Assembly: GCF_022376445.1 (NCBI RefSeq)
Contig: NW_025955089.1
Span: 57,082 to 121,081, forward strand
Length of the DNA: 64,000 bases
Source of the DNA: Fomitopsis serialis
Taxonomy: Eukaryota; Basidiomycota; Agaricomycetes; Polyporales; Fomitopsidaceae
Reading direction: 5' to 3'
Part shown: positions 17,234 through 26,833 of the stretch, one piece after another
How positions within the stretch are numbered: the first letter of the stretch is position 1
Layout: every line of letters starts with the position of its first letter
Notes under the pieces: model-generated
Database searches by the model: none
What the model was told of the DNA's origin: nothing
What the model saw: only the letters and a program-made list of their open reading frames with translations
Made by a program: the position numbers and the translations under genes

Positions 17234-17392
17234 GGGCGGTGACCGCGCCCGCCAAAGACGTTGTGACCTGGGTCGAGCGGAGCGCGGAAAGGGCGGTGAC
17301 CGCGCGCGAGGAGGGCGGTGGCTGAGGCATAGCGGAGTGTGAAAGTGGTGACCGCGCGCGGTGACCGGGGCTTAGCGCCCGCGGCGGTCACG
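17234..17392. repeat. Cluster of GTGACCGC palindromic motifs
   Basis: GGTGACCGC or its complement occurs at about 17237, 17292, 17345, 17358 and 17384. The central pair reads GTGACCGCGCGCGGTGACC, close to a perfect palindrome. The same motif is found at 13154-13228. It may be part of a different element's end or a satellite. No protein is encoded here. Confidence 0.5.
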
Positions 17393-17418
17393 ACGAATCC
17401 GCCTGAGAACCTGCACAT

Positions 17419-17427
17419 GGGGAGGGG
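17419..17427. repeat. Left target-site duplication, GGGGAGGGG
   Basis: Nine bases, GGGGAGGGG, abut the outer end of the left terminal inverted repeat (TAGGCTCGT...). The identical nine bases lie directly outside the right repeat at 24495-24503. Low complexity lowers the weight of the match, but both copies abut the repeat ends exactly. Confidence 0.8.
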
Positions 17428-17552
17428 TAGGCTCGTGACCAGCCGTTCAATTCGAACTCCGATGCGTCGTTCGCAGAACGGCTGGTACAACTGGAAGGGC
17501 GCTTAAGGGGGGTCCCGATTTGGGGCCCCGTGTGAAACGGGACTTAGTGAAA
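17428..17552 (+). repeat. Left terminal inverted repeat with internal hairpin
   Basis: About 125 bp. The outer part TAGGCTCGTGACCAG matches the right end. Next comes a palindrome, CCAGCCGTTC (17439-17448) against GAACGGCTGG (17476-17485), with a nested CGAAC/GTTCG. The inner part AACTGGAAGG... and GCCCCGTGTGAAACGGGACTTAG matches the right repeat with small gaps; GTTTCACACGG in the right copy is its complement. Confidence 0.8.
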
Positions 17553-17697
17553 TCGTGCGCGTCGTGTTCATGCAGCGCGGGAGCCGGGCGAACTGCCTCG
17601 ACCTACTTAGGGTACTCTCGTTTCCAGTTAGACTAGGCTTCGCTTGTATTCATTACTGCATGGGCTACTACGAAGTAATACAAAAACTTCGCTTGCA

Positions 17698-20376
17698 TCA
17701 TGTTCGCCGCCCTAAGGCCTGCGATCCGAAGGATGACCAGAAAGCCTCGTAGGTGGTAATGCGCGCGTGTCCATCCTCTGACTCGCCTACCGATCCCGCC
17801 GCTGTATCATACTGCGACACTGTCGATGATGGCTGTCTATCCCCGCCATCTCCGCTACTGCGCGCACGTTTTGCTGGCCGTGGGTTGACATCCTGGACCT
17901 GGGTTGGATCGAAGGGATCCACTGGGCCACTGGGGCCGACGCACGGGTGATCATCCGAGTCTCTGGACTCCGCGGCGCGTTTCGTTCGTGTTGGGGTCGA
18001 AGAGGGAGCATGGGCTGCTGTGCGATCACCTTGCGGCACCATTCCCGAGGTGAGGTGAGTTGTACTCGGGCCTGGGGGAGGTGATGCATGAACAGCGAGC
18101 TCGGAAGTCGCACTCGCGGCGTGCGGCGTGCGGCGACTTGAAGGGGTACCGACAGGAAGGGCGGCTGGTGGATTGGAGGACTTCGAGACGGCGCCGGTGG
18201 TTGAAGCGGAAGGAGTCTTCTTCGGCTTCGTCGGTTTCTTTGGCTTGGGCGTGAAGGCAATGTTCAGCGATGTGATGTGAGTAATCAATTCTGCACCGTG
18301 TTTGTCCCACCAGATCCAGGACGGCTTCAGGATTGCTGTAACACTGTTGCGAGACACATTGCCCATACTAGCCAGGTGCTCGATCACGGTGTCCTCGAGG
18401 ACTGCGCTCGAATCATACATCGTGTTTGCATGATCGCGCTCATAGACATCGTCTCGCCATTGATACAGGCTCAGTTGTGCCTCAGTGTCCGGGAGACCAC
18501 GAGTGACTCGCTTCGGCTGGGACAGTTGCGAGAGTGCACTAGGTCGAGTTTGACGAAGCAGGTCAGGATTGCAGATATCACAGCAGGCTCCCGAGGGTTC
18601 TGCGGGACACACTGATCAGCTTGCAGGCTACTAAGTACGAGAGAGCACAAATGACGAACTGTTGTAGGGGCTCTCAAAGGCGTCGGCCCACACACGACGT
18701 CGACAGCGTGTACTCTGAACGAAGGCAAGAAGCCCTTCATCAAGGGCTTCCGCATCCAGTCCTGGCTGCTTCCCGCTCGGGGCACTGTCCTGGTGCGATG
18801 TGCCCCCACGGTTCACTCCATGCTCCTCGGCATACTGCTTGTTTGCTTTGACCTGCGGTGTGGTCTTTCTCTTCCTTCCTCGGGTGACAGGCTTCGTCTT
18901 GGTTTTATCTAGGTTCCTTGTCGGGCCATCTGGCTGCGCCGCCTTGGACGGAGTCGCGCTCTGAGTCGAGTCCTCGCCGGACTGTGCTGTCAAGTCAATC
19001 GAGTATGCAGACCGTTCAACAATCAACACTGCGAGGCCTGTACGCCCCCGTCCTCTTGCGACTCGTCCGGCACGCTGAATGAAGTTCGAGAACGTCGAAG
19101 GCAGCTTCCACTGGACCACGACATCTATATCGGGTATATCGCAACCCTGTGAAAGGTCAGTTCTTGATGAACGAGCGACTCCCAGCGAGAAAATACTCAC
19201 CATTCCCGCCGCCTCAGTGCAAACCATTATGCGAATGCTACCTTTGCGGAAGGCGTCCATCGCGGCTGTTCGGTATTCCGAAGACAACACTGCATTGAAA
19301 GGACGAATTAAATTCGCTGGCTGAGGTATATCTGTACGACTGGCGGTGCGTGTTTCGAGTAGGGTGGCGAGGTGGTCAATGATCTCGGTGCCTGTGTTGA
19401 TGTTGTCCACATAGATCCACGTCTTCGGGATATCCTCGACACGGCTGATTGAGCTCGGCACGATGAAGTCGAGGTCTTTGTAGGTGTTTTGTGGATGCTC
19501 GGCAGCACGGACGACCAGGGCAACATTCGGGCGGTCGTTACCAACATTTACAAAGCGGCTCCCGCCTTTCGGGAAATGCAGCGCGCGGTGGATGTCACGC
19601 CGGACACGCGCTGTCAACGTCGCTGTCAATGCGATGACAGGTGTGCCACGGGGAAGGAAGGCTCGTACAACACCGAGGGATGCGTATTTCTTTCGGAAAT
19701 CTGCCCCCCAGTGTGACACGCAATGAGCTTCATCAACCACCATTGAGAGTATGTGTCTAGCGAAGGATGAATTACGGAGGATCTTCTGGATGAAGGTTTG
19801 TGATTGCAGCATCTCTGGTGATGCGAGGATGACTTGATACTTTAGGGCGAGTATATTCTACGGGGAAATGGAGATCTAGGTAGCCGTGTAATTGGCTGGT
19901 TACGAACCTTCACGACAATAGGTGAGCACGAGCCATTCTGACTGTTGACAGCTACGGCATCGAGGCCATACTTTTCTTTGAATGTTTTCACCTGCAGGCA
20001 GCAATCTGTCAGCTATCGACAGAAGGCAATGCGACGGACACACCATCTCGTCTTCAAGAGACAGTAGTGGCGAGACCATAATGGTGACCTTCGGTTGCTC
20101 GTGCGGCCACAAGTGTGCGCCCGCAACTATAGCGGTCTTCCCTGCTCCGGTGGGGGCCTGGAGTGCCATGTCGACTCCCTCAAGCTGCGCCTGAATACCT
20201 GCAAGCTGGAACGACTGTGGAGTCCATCCGTATTTCTCCTCCATAAGCCGACTCAAATTGCTGACATCTTCGTCTGTCAGTTTTCGTGGTCCTCGGTTGG
20301 TCGGTGTGTCCTTCCGGATGGCCCATTTGCGCCGAATCGGGGAGCCTGAGGGTGAAGAAGGTCTGGAAGGAGGCAT
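17698..20376 (-). CDS. RecQ-family DNA helicase within the mobile element
   Basis: ATP-dependent 3'-5' DNA helicase of the RecQ superfamily-2 type. Exons are 20044-20376, 19908-19991, 19201-19857, 18660-19146 and 17698-18611, summing to 2475 nt (824 aa). Motif I is APTGAGKT (about residues 74-81), the DEAH box is VVDEAHCVSHWG (about 181), motif III is ALTATLT, and motif VI is FIQRAGRVARGRGRTG, with QRAGR-VARG in place of the classical IGRAGRDG. A Cys cluster (CCDIC about residue 530, after an RCRRR stretch) resembles a RecQ zinc-binding subdomain placed late. A long Pro/Ser-rich, disordered C-terminus follows. The last intron, needed to join AFESPYN to MCPAEP, starts GTTCGT. Such helicases are multicopy in agaricomycetes and resemble telomere-linked RecQ genes. 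Role in unwinding transposon ends or replication intermediates is inferred. Confidence 0.88.
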
Positions 20377-20556
20377 GTTGATGGAAGACAATTTCAGGAA
20401 AGGCGAGCAGGAGAGAGGGTGAATGCACGATGGCAGTGGCGGTGGCAACGCGATCGAGCGAGGGAGGCTTGCACTATGAGCATGCCACACAAATATATTT
20501 GTTCGTCTCAGCAACACTACATCTCTCGTCACCATCTGTATGGACTACCGACTACC
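20377..20556. promoter_or_regulatory. Bidirectional promoter between helicase and DUF6589 gene
   Basis: Only 180 bp separate the chosen start codons of the two divergent genes. The region holds a TATA-like stretch AAATATATTT near 20490. In-frame upstream ATGs at 20419 and 20476 would extend the DUF6589 protein; I did not use them because they would consume the promoter. Confidence 0.5.
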
Positions 20557-23500
20557 ATGCAGCCGTCGAATCTGGATGAGTCCCCATTGCGAGGGCTACT
20601 GGCCATGTCACCCTTGCCTTCTTCGTCTCCCCTGTCGAGTCTATCAGCACTTTCTCCCATAAATCAGCTCTCGAAGCGAGATGCCCAGGATCCAAGCAGT
20701 GCTGAGTCCTCACCTATGGAGCTCAATGCAGATCTTCCGAGCGCAGCTGGTGCAGATGCTGCAAACCTGCCCTCACTGTGCTCCCCTATTCCTGCGGGCC
20801 ATGGGGCCGACCTGGAGCCCACGACTCCTATTGCATTGGGTTCTGCTGCTCAGTTGCATCTCAGTAGCAGTGGACCTTTTAGGTCGACACCTGTTGTCGG
20901 AACTCCACAAACAAAACTCAAAATCATTCGAAAGAAGGCGCAAAAGAAACGGGTCGGTACCCTTGCACGCCTGCGAGAGGATCGCGAGCTCAGAGATGTT
21001 GCCGCCGCAAACGCTGCTTATCAAGCCGCAATTGCTGCAGAGGTCGAAGAACGTACTCTCGGAAACATCAACAGTGACAGTTTCGCGGAGGCAGTGGCCG
21101 ATCCTCAGCCTGTATGTCCTGTCAGCCCTATTCCACGTCCTCGCAATGAGGTACTCGATGAGACTCTCGCCCTCCTCAAGAGGCATGATTTAACTTGGGG
21201 AGACCTCGTGCTCTATGTGTCGGACCCCGCATCCAAACGCGGAACCGAGCGGTACAAGGGGATGTTCGATGTCCCTGGACGAGTAGAAGATGTACTTGCC
21301 TTCTGGACATCTTCACGTAACAGTCGCACCGGTCGCGAGGCAATCCATTCCTGGATCATGGGCTACATCAAGAAGCTCATCGGACGTGAGGCCTCTCGCA
21401 CAACCAAGGGCGGAATGCTGCAGTCGCGCAAGATGCAACTCGACGAAGCTTTCGTCTTGAACTTCAGCCTGACGAAGATACACGAGAGCCTGAGACGGCT
21501 GTGTCCAATTATGACCGAGCTGTTGTGGGAGTTCGCATCGACGACGAGACAGAGGAATATGCCAAGTGAGGCTTCGATAGCTCGTAAGGATATGGTATGT
21601 TTTCCTGACCTTATAGTGGTATGATATGCCCGTCCTGACGCTACACTTAGCGTATTGGAGCTACCTTGATGGGTCTCCTGGGCGAGCACAGTCAGAACAA
21701 TAGCTATGGCAAGCATGTTGTCGGACTGTACCTCTATGCCACCGGTGCGCAGCGACAGACAATCAGTGTCCTCTCACGACTCGGTGTCTGCAGTAGTTAT
21801 ACCACTGTTGCCGGGAAGTCAGGGTCGAAGTCTGCCAATGTATCACGTCAAGTTGTCGAGCAAGGAAGCCAGCATTCGGACGCCGTGCAGTCACCAACAC
21901 AGGCCATCGACCCTGAAGACGCTGGAATCGAGGACAGCTCTGACGATGATAGCACAGATGAGGATCACAGCTCGGCCAGTGGAGATGAAGACGATGAAGC
22001 CAGTGGAGACGAGGGAGAGATGAATACTCTGGATGCTATTGACGAAGAGGTGCCCGACGAGCCTGGACCAGGAGACATCGTTGCGCTCGAATCAGACTTG
22101 GAGCGATGCGCAGGCCTACTTCGGCGTCTGTCCCAATCCTGTCGAGGCAGCGCCCGAGCTCAGGCTCGCATCCACGAGCTAGCGCATGTGTACGACAACA
22201 TTAATTGGATTCTTCGTCATGCAGAGCAGATCCTAGGACGCAAGGACTCCATCGAAAACGGGACGTGCGCCACCGTTTTCCCACTATTCAATGCTGCTCG
22301 CGAGGACATGTCGACCTCTGATCTCTTGGACTCCTTCAACACTGCGCCTCCCCTTACACGCGACCACGTACTCCTGGATCCCTCCGAATCGACTCTACTC
22401 ACCACAATGCTCGTGCACAACATTCTCCGCATCATCACATCGCACGGCGGGGCTAGCTTTGCTCGGTTTGCGCCCAATGTCGAGCGTTCATTACCGCGTT
22501 CCACAGAATGCATTCCACTTCACAAGACGGAGGTGTACCCTCTCCGGGCGATGAACATCGAGGAGGCCAGCATTAAGGGCAATGCGGAGGTCCCGGAGAC
22601 CATGTTTGGTGAGCTTGGCCATGACCTCGACTCCACGACCTTCACGGACACCGTCAAGATCGTCTTCGGTGATCAGCTTTCTGTTGCACGAATTCGCGCC
22701 GTAATCAACAACCGTGCGGGGCACGATTCCCTTTCGAAATCACTCCTTTATGCCGCTTTTGCCCCAGGATTATTCCACTACCAGATGGCTGCGACATACG
22801 GTGTCCTCGAGACGCACTGGGGCAATCCGAGCCTCGGACATCACGATCCGGCGTGTCTTTCGTGGCACAACACAGTTCTGGATCGCAAGCCCTTTGTCTT
22901 GACCAACAAGCCACCGTATCGCGTTGCGCGTGATCTCATATTTCACTCGTTGTATGCCCGGCTGATACACTGCCTCGAGCTCGTCACAGCATGCGATGAT
23001 CTGGAAGACTACGCCCAGAATGTGTCTTTCGACGAACTACAAGAGCATGTGCACGAGATCGTTGCTAGGTTTGTGAACCCGAGCTCGGTCTCTAAGCTGC
23101 GCAGTGCTCGTTCTCGTGAGACGACCTTGCATGCTCGCGAGGACCCTCTCCCGGCGCCAGCGCAGGGTGACATGGTCTTCGAGAATGCATGTCTGTTCCT
23201 GCGAGATGCCCTCATACTGCGAGAGCTCACAGACTCTATCAAGGCCGGTGATTCAGGCCGGCTTGTCATAATCCTCAAGACAATGGCTTTGAGCTATCGA
23301 GGGAGCGGACGTACGAAGTATGCTCAGGAGACCCTCTTCGTTATCCACAACCTCGCACATGTCTGGCCGAAACCATTGCGGTGAGCGTCTATACTCTCGT
23401 CTCGCCCACTAATTCTCACACACACGTCACCGGAACAGAGCCATAATGATCAACAACTGGCTCGTGAATACGACGGGTAAGCCAGATCATTGGTATCCAG

Positions 23501-24199
23501 TCGACCTACTGCAAGAACACAACATATTTTGGACGAAGGTCCGTTCTCGATTCCTTCTGTTCTCACATCACTTTGACCCTTAACAATATACTACAGACCA
23601 TTTACAATGCGCAGGGGAGCGGCGCATCGTGGGATTGGTTGGAGATGATCTCGCCATGTATCAACATACTTCGCCGCCTCGTGACATCCGTGAATGATAC
23701 CCTGGGTTCAAGACAAGGTACCAAGCATGCGGCACCGGATATCAAACGCGACATGGAAGAGTTACGACGGTCACTTGCGGGTGCCAATGTATACAAGATC
23801 GAGAAGGGACGAGTCATTGATGGTACGAAAGCCGTGGTTCCGAACGTCATCAGTGTTGGGCTCTTGCACCTAGCAGGATCTCTCGGCGAGTACAACAAGA
23901 TGTTCACACGTCTCAAGAAACGCCGCGTGCGAACGTCACCACTCATCGGGGGCGCGATTGTCGGCGGGTCAACATCGCGCGCAGTCGCATCGCCGCGACC
24001 TTCGAGTGACAGCTCATTGACGGATGTCCCGTCAAATGGTGGTGGCTATATAGAGCCTAGTGTGGAAGCCTCGGAGCTGCAGGAAGGCTCGGATGATGAA
24101 GAGCAAGACGAGGGAGACGAGGAGATCGAGAGCTGGCTGGAACCTGAGCAGTTATTCTCATTGGATGACGAGGGCGACGTAGAGCTTTATGTCGACTAA
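20557..24199 (+). CDS. DUF6589 protein, candidate transposase of the element
   Basis: Exons are 20557-21594, 21651-23380, 23439-23538 and 23597-24199, totalling 3471 nt (1156 aa). The N-terminal 130 residues are Ser/Pro rich. Residues about 200-380 include a basic segment and the conserved pattern leading to LSRLGVCSSYTTV. An acidic linker follows (DDDSTDEDHSSASGDEDDE). The DUF6589 core has FGDQLSVARIRAV (Asp about 686), PGLFHYQM, THWGNPSLG and LLQEHNIFWTK. The C-terminus is strongly acidic. DUF6589 proteins are abundant in agaricomycetes and have no established activity. The invariant-looking GDQ and other acidic residues would suit an RNase-H-like nuclease, but this is speculation. Start chosen at MQPSNLDES to keep a promoter. 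No break found. Confidence 0.85.
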
Positions 24200-24335
24200 T
24201 ATAGGTTCGAGATGGTCTTTAAAACTTGACGGCCTGAGCTAGCATGTAATGCGACGACAGAGGAAAGCCCTGTATTGTGCATGCTACTTCGATGTCTCGG
24301 CCACCTCAGAGTCAGCCATTCGCGTTTCGCGCGAT

Positions 24336-24494
24336 TTCTCTAAGTCCCGTTTCACACGGGGGCCCAAATATGGCAGTGCCTTGGGTACCCCCGTAAACGC
24401 CTTCCAGTTGGCCCAGTCGTTAGAGTGCTGCTCGCCCATTCAAACTCCGTCAAAGCGAGCACGTGCACTCTAACGTGACTGGTTTACGAGTCTA
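24336..24494 (-). repeat. Right terminal inverted repeat with long hairpin
   Basis: About 159 bp, longer than the left copy because of a 13-nt insertion in the inner part and a longer hairpin. The hairpin arms CCAGTCGTTAGAGTGC (24413-24428) and GCACTCTAACGTGACTGG (24465-24482) pair, with a nested GCTCGC/GCGAGC. The loop ATTCAAACTCCG resembles ATTCGAACTCCG in the left loop, in direct orientation. Confidence 0.8.
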
Positions 24495-24503
24495 GGGGAG
24501 GGG
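24495..24503. repeat. Right target-site duplication, GGGGAGGGG
   Basis: Exact partner of 17419-17427, abutting the right inverted repeat end ...ACGAGTCTA. Confidence 0.8.
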
Positions 24504-25137
24504 CAACGCCCGCAAGGGCGAATCTGTTTGTTCGTGTTTGGAATTAGTGGCATTGGTCGCGAGAGTGGTAGAAGCACTGTATCACAAACATGAGCTCCCT
24601 CAGATGCTTTGGTGTCCGCGGATGCAACGGGATTGAGAGCCATGAGGCCATAGAAGGTTTTGTTAGGTTACATGGACGAGAATTCCGATTTAATGAGTGT
24701 GGCTCATGTGTGTTTCCTCAATCATGGAGTGAAAGACAAATATCCACACAATGAAACCACTAATGAAACACTCATACGTACTCTCGCAATATATTTGTCA
24801 CCAATGACCAGGCATGAATGCCTTTGCTTCAGGTTAGATACACGGTATACTGATAGGCACGAAGACGCGCGAGATGTCTCCGCCACAAACGCGTCGTACG
24901 GTCACGTGAGCAACAACAACGCGGTTACCCGTTCATCTCCATGCGCGTAACAATGTCCGTTCTCTCTCAAACATATCTCCTTTCGATAGGTGAGTTGAGG
25001 TATAAATGTACCATGGTCCCTGAATTTAATCGGGAGTTTCCTAGATTTATTCTGCGCTTAATTCGTGCCCTGAAGTTCAGCTACAGCATAATACACCAAT
25101 AATCATCCTCGGAGACGCATACATCATTAGCACGAGT
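24504..25137. other. Intergenic, AT-richer
   Basis: No gene supported. Short frames only. The sequence is less GC-rich than its surroundings. No repeat shared with other parts of the window was noticed. Confidence 0.4.
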
Positions 25138-26395
25138 ATGGTGGCCAAAGGAACATATAAATCATGTACTAGACCGAGGCGGAAGGGACGCTCTTCAGCA
25201 CAGAAGGCAGCTGCAGCCAAGGGAGCTCTGGCTAGTAGAGCTCAGTATCATGGAGACTCAGACTCAGACTCGGCACTGGCGAGAGAGAACATACCTGTAA
25301 TGGGTCCACAGTCATCTGGGATGGCTATTTTTTCGGAGTGGAGTGTCAGTGATATAGGTTACTTCCTTGCCAAGTGACAAACAAAACTCACTGTCATGTA
25401 GAAAGCTGAGATGGAGGACTTGCCGGCGCATGATGGGACTCAGCACTGGCATAAGCTTGCCGAATCGAGGAGACAACTGCACAACAGTCAGCGACGAGAA
25501 GCACGTATGAAGAAACGAATGAATGTACTCAAGGACAAGCTTCGAGTCAAGACAAATCTTCATGCATCTGTTGAGAAGCACAACACCGAGTTAGAGGGCA
25601 AGATCGTGCATCTTCAGCAGGAGGGGCACGAACTTCGCACGACCCTGGTCGGAACACGCAGCGCAATGGTCGATAAGCTACGTGGTTGTCAAAATACTAT
25701 TCGAAAGCTTCGCAAACGCAGCGAGCGTGCACCCCGTGTTCTCGCGAACGCGATTGAGAGGGCGAAGTCACGGCCAGCGATCTTTCGTTTGAAGCGGAAG
25801 GGTGTTTACACGCCAGCCGCGCGGTCGCTTGCGCGCATGTTGGTGCGAGGTGGATGTTCACAGAAGAAGGTCGGAGACGCCATGCAAGGCGTTGCGGGAG
25901 CGTTAGATGTTCGACGACACCTGTCACGAACATATTCGCCGCGAAGCACGTACCTTCGACAGCAGTGGCCACGAGGCCGAGCGCCGCAGACGTCAAGTCG
26001 AGCACGATCTGGCAACTGCTCAGCAGAGATCAGCAGAGGCCGCGGAGAAGAAGCGCAAGGAAAATGAACGGGAGGCCAAGCTGCGTGCAGTCAAGTTCGT
26101 AGTTGACGAGGAGGGCCTGGCGAAATTACGCAGACCTGACATTGATCAGCAGCTTCAAGTCTATCGGCTCGACGATAAGGAGACCCCCGCACCTTCGTCT
26201 TTGCACAAGAAAAAGGTCAAAAAGCCCGAGGCATTACTAGAGCTGAGGAAGGCGATTGCGCGTGCAGAGGCCCGCCGTACACTGGCTCTTTCGAATACTG
26301 CTACATCTGAGTCAGACAGCATTACAGCGAGTTTGACACAACGAGCAGGGGAATCCCACATAGACTATGATAATGACTCGGACCTAGATTGTTAG
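25138..26395 (+). pseudogene. Remnant of a multicopy agaricomycete coiled-coil (transposon-like) gene
   Basis: The upstream piece (25138-25374) encodes a basic Ser-rich start. From 25399 there is a long coiled coil (RREARMKKRMNVLKDKLR...) followed by the segment KRKGVYTPAARSLARMLV and RGGCSQKKVGDAMQGVAG. The frame then collapses near 25920, and a different frame (25907-26395) gives the family's C-terminal part: EARTFDSSGHEAERRRRQ, then FVVDEEGLAKLRRPDI and a final acidic tail. Intact relatives, as I recall them, carry several hundred residues between these parts, including an SGDGT-type motif. Here that centre is missing. I therefore call an internal deletion with frameshift. The family looks transposon-derived, but that is inference. 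Confidence 0.5.
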
Positions 26396-26589
26396 ACTAT
26401 AACATACATTTTAGTATAACGTACTCGTAATTTACTCTGGATAGATGTCTTGCCTGTAGAGCTTGAACGCGATCAGTGCGATGTATACGCCACACCAGCG
26501 CCACACGATCGAGGTCTGACCAAGTTTGCAGTGGCGCGTCGCTGACTAAGCGGCCACGGGCGTCGCAGGGCTTGCCCCTCCCCACTGCA

Positions 26590-26833
26590 CACCTTCCGGG
26601 CGCAGCTCTGCCACGCGTCTCTCGCGATGCTCCTCGCGCCCCTCGAGGCAGCCATACAGCGCCGGGAATCCGACGTCGCGCGATGTGCCGACGGCCACAT
26701 CCGGCGTGCTTTCTACCAGATTGGGCCTGTGATCGTTGACTCGCCGTCCGCGTCAGCACTGGGTGATGTGGGTGATGCTAACAGCGAGGGCGATTTCGAG
26801 ATGATGCCTGAGTTGGTTGCCAGTGCCATGTAG
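26590..26833 (+). pseudogene. Plavaka-like transposase fragment
   Basis: The plus strand reads CHASLAMLLAPLEAAIQRR, then VARCADGHIRRAFYQIG, ending in a stop at 26833. This resembles the stretch of Plavaka-family (CACTA-like, basidiomycete) transposases in which a His-Ala-x-Met-x(4)-Leu-x-Pro-Ile block precedes a Gly-Asp-Gly-x-x-Arg-Arg block. Only about 60 residues survive; catalytic parts are absent. Recognition is from memory of the family and should be treated as tentative. Confidence 0.4.

Larger units (their letters stand above)
17428..24494. mobile_element. 7,067-bp TIR element carrying RecQ-like helicase and DUF6589 gene
   Basis: The element starts TAGGCTCGTGACCAG and ends, read from the other strand, TAGACTCGTAAACCAG. 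It is flanked by 9-bp direct repeats. The inner parts of the inverted repeats share CCCCGTGTGAAACGGGACTTAG without mismatch. Inside are two divergently transcribed multi-exon genes, both apparently intact: a RecQ-family helicase (17698-20376, minus) and a DUF6589 protein (20557-24199, plus). Nothing else is encoded. Long TIRs and a 9-bp TSD recall Mutator-like elements, but I see no MULE transposase. DUF6589 is the obvious transposase candidate, an inference from position only. The two genes fill 92% of the element. Confidence 0.8.

Noticed and set aside
24336..24494. A functional tRNA gene in the right TIR
   Set aside because: The A- and B-like boxes are too close together for a tRNA and no acceptor stem is formed.
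17428..24494. Helitron or Starship interpretation of the element
   Set aside because: Helitrons lack TIRs and TSDs and carry Rep/Pif1-type proteins; Starships carry a DUF3435 tyrosine recombinase and are larger. Neither is seen.
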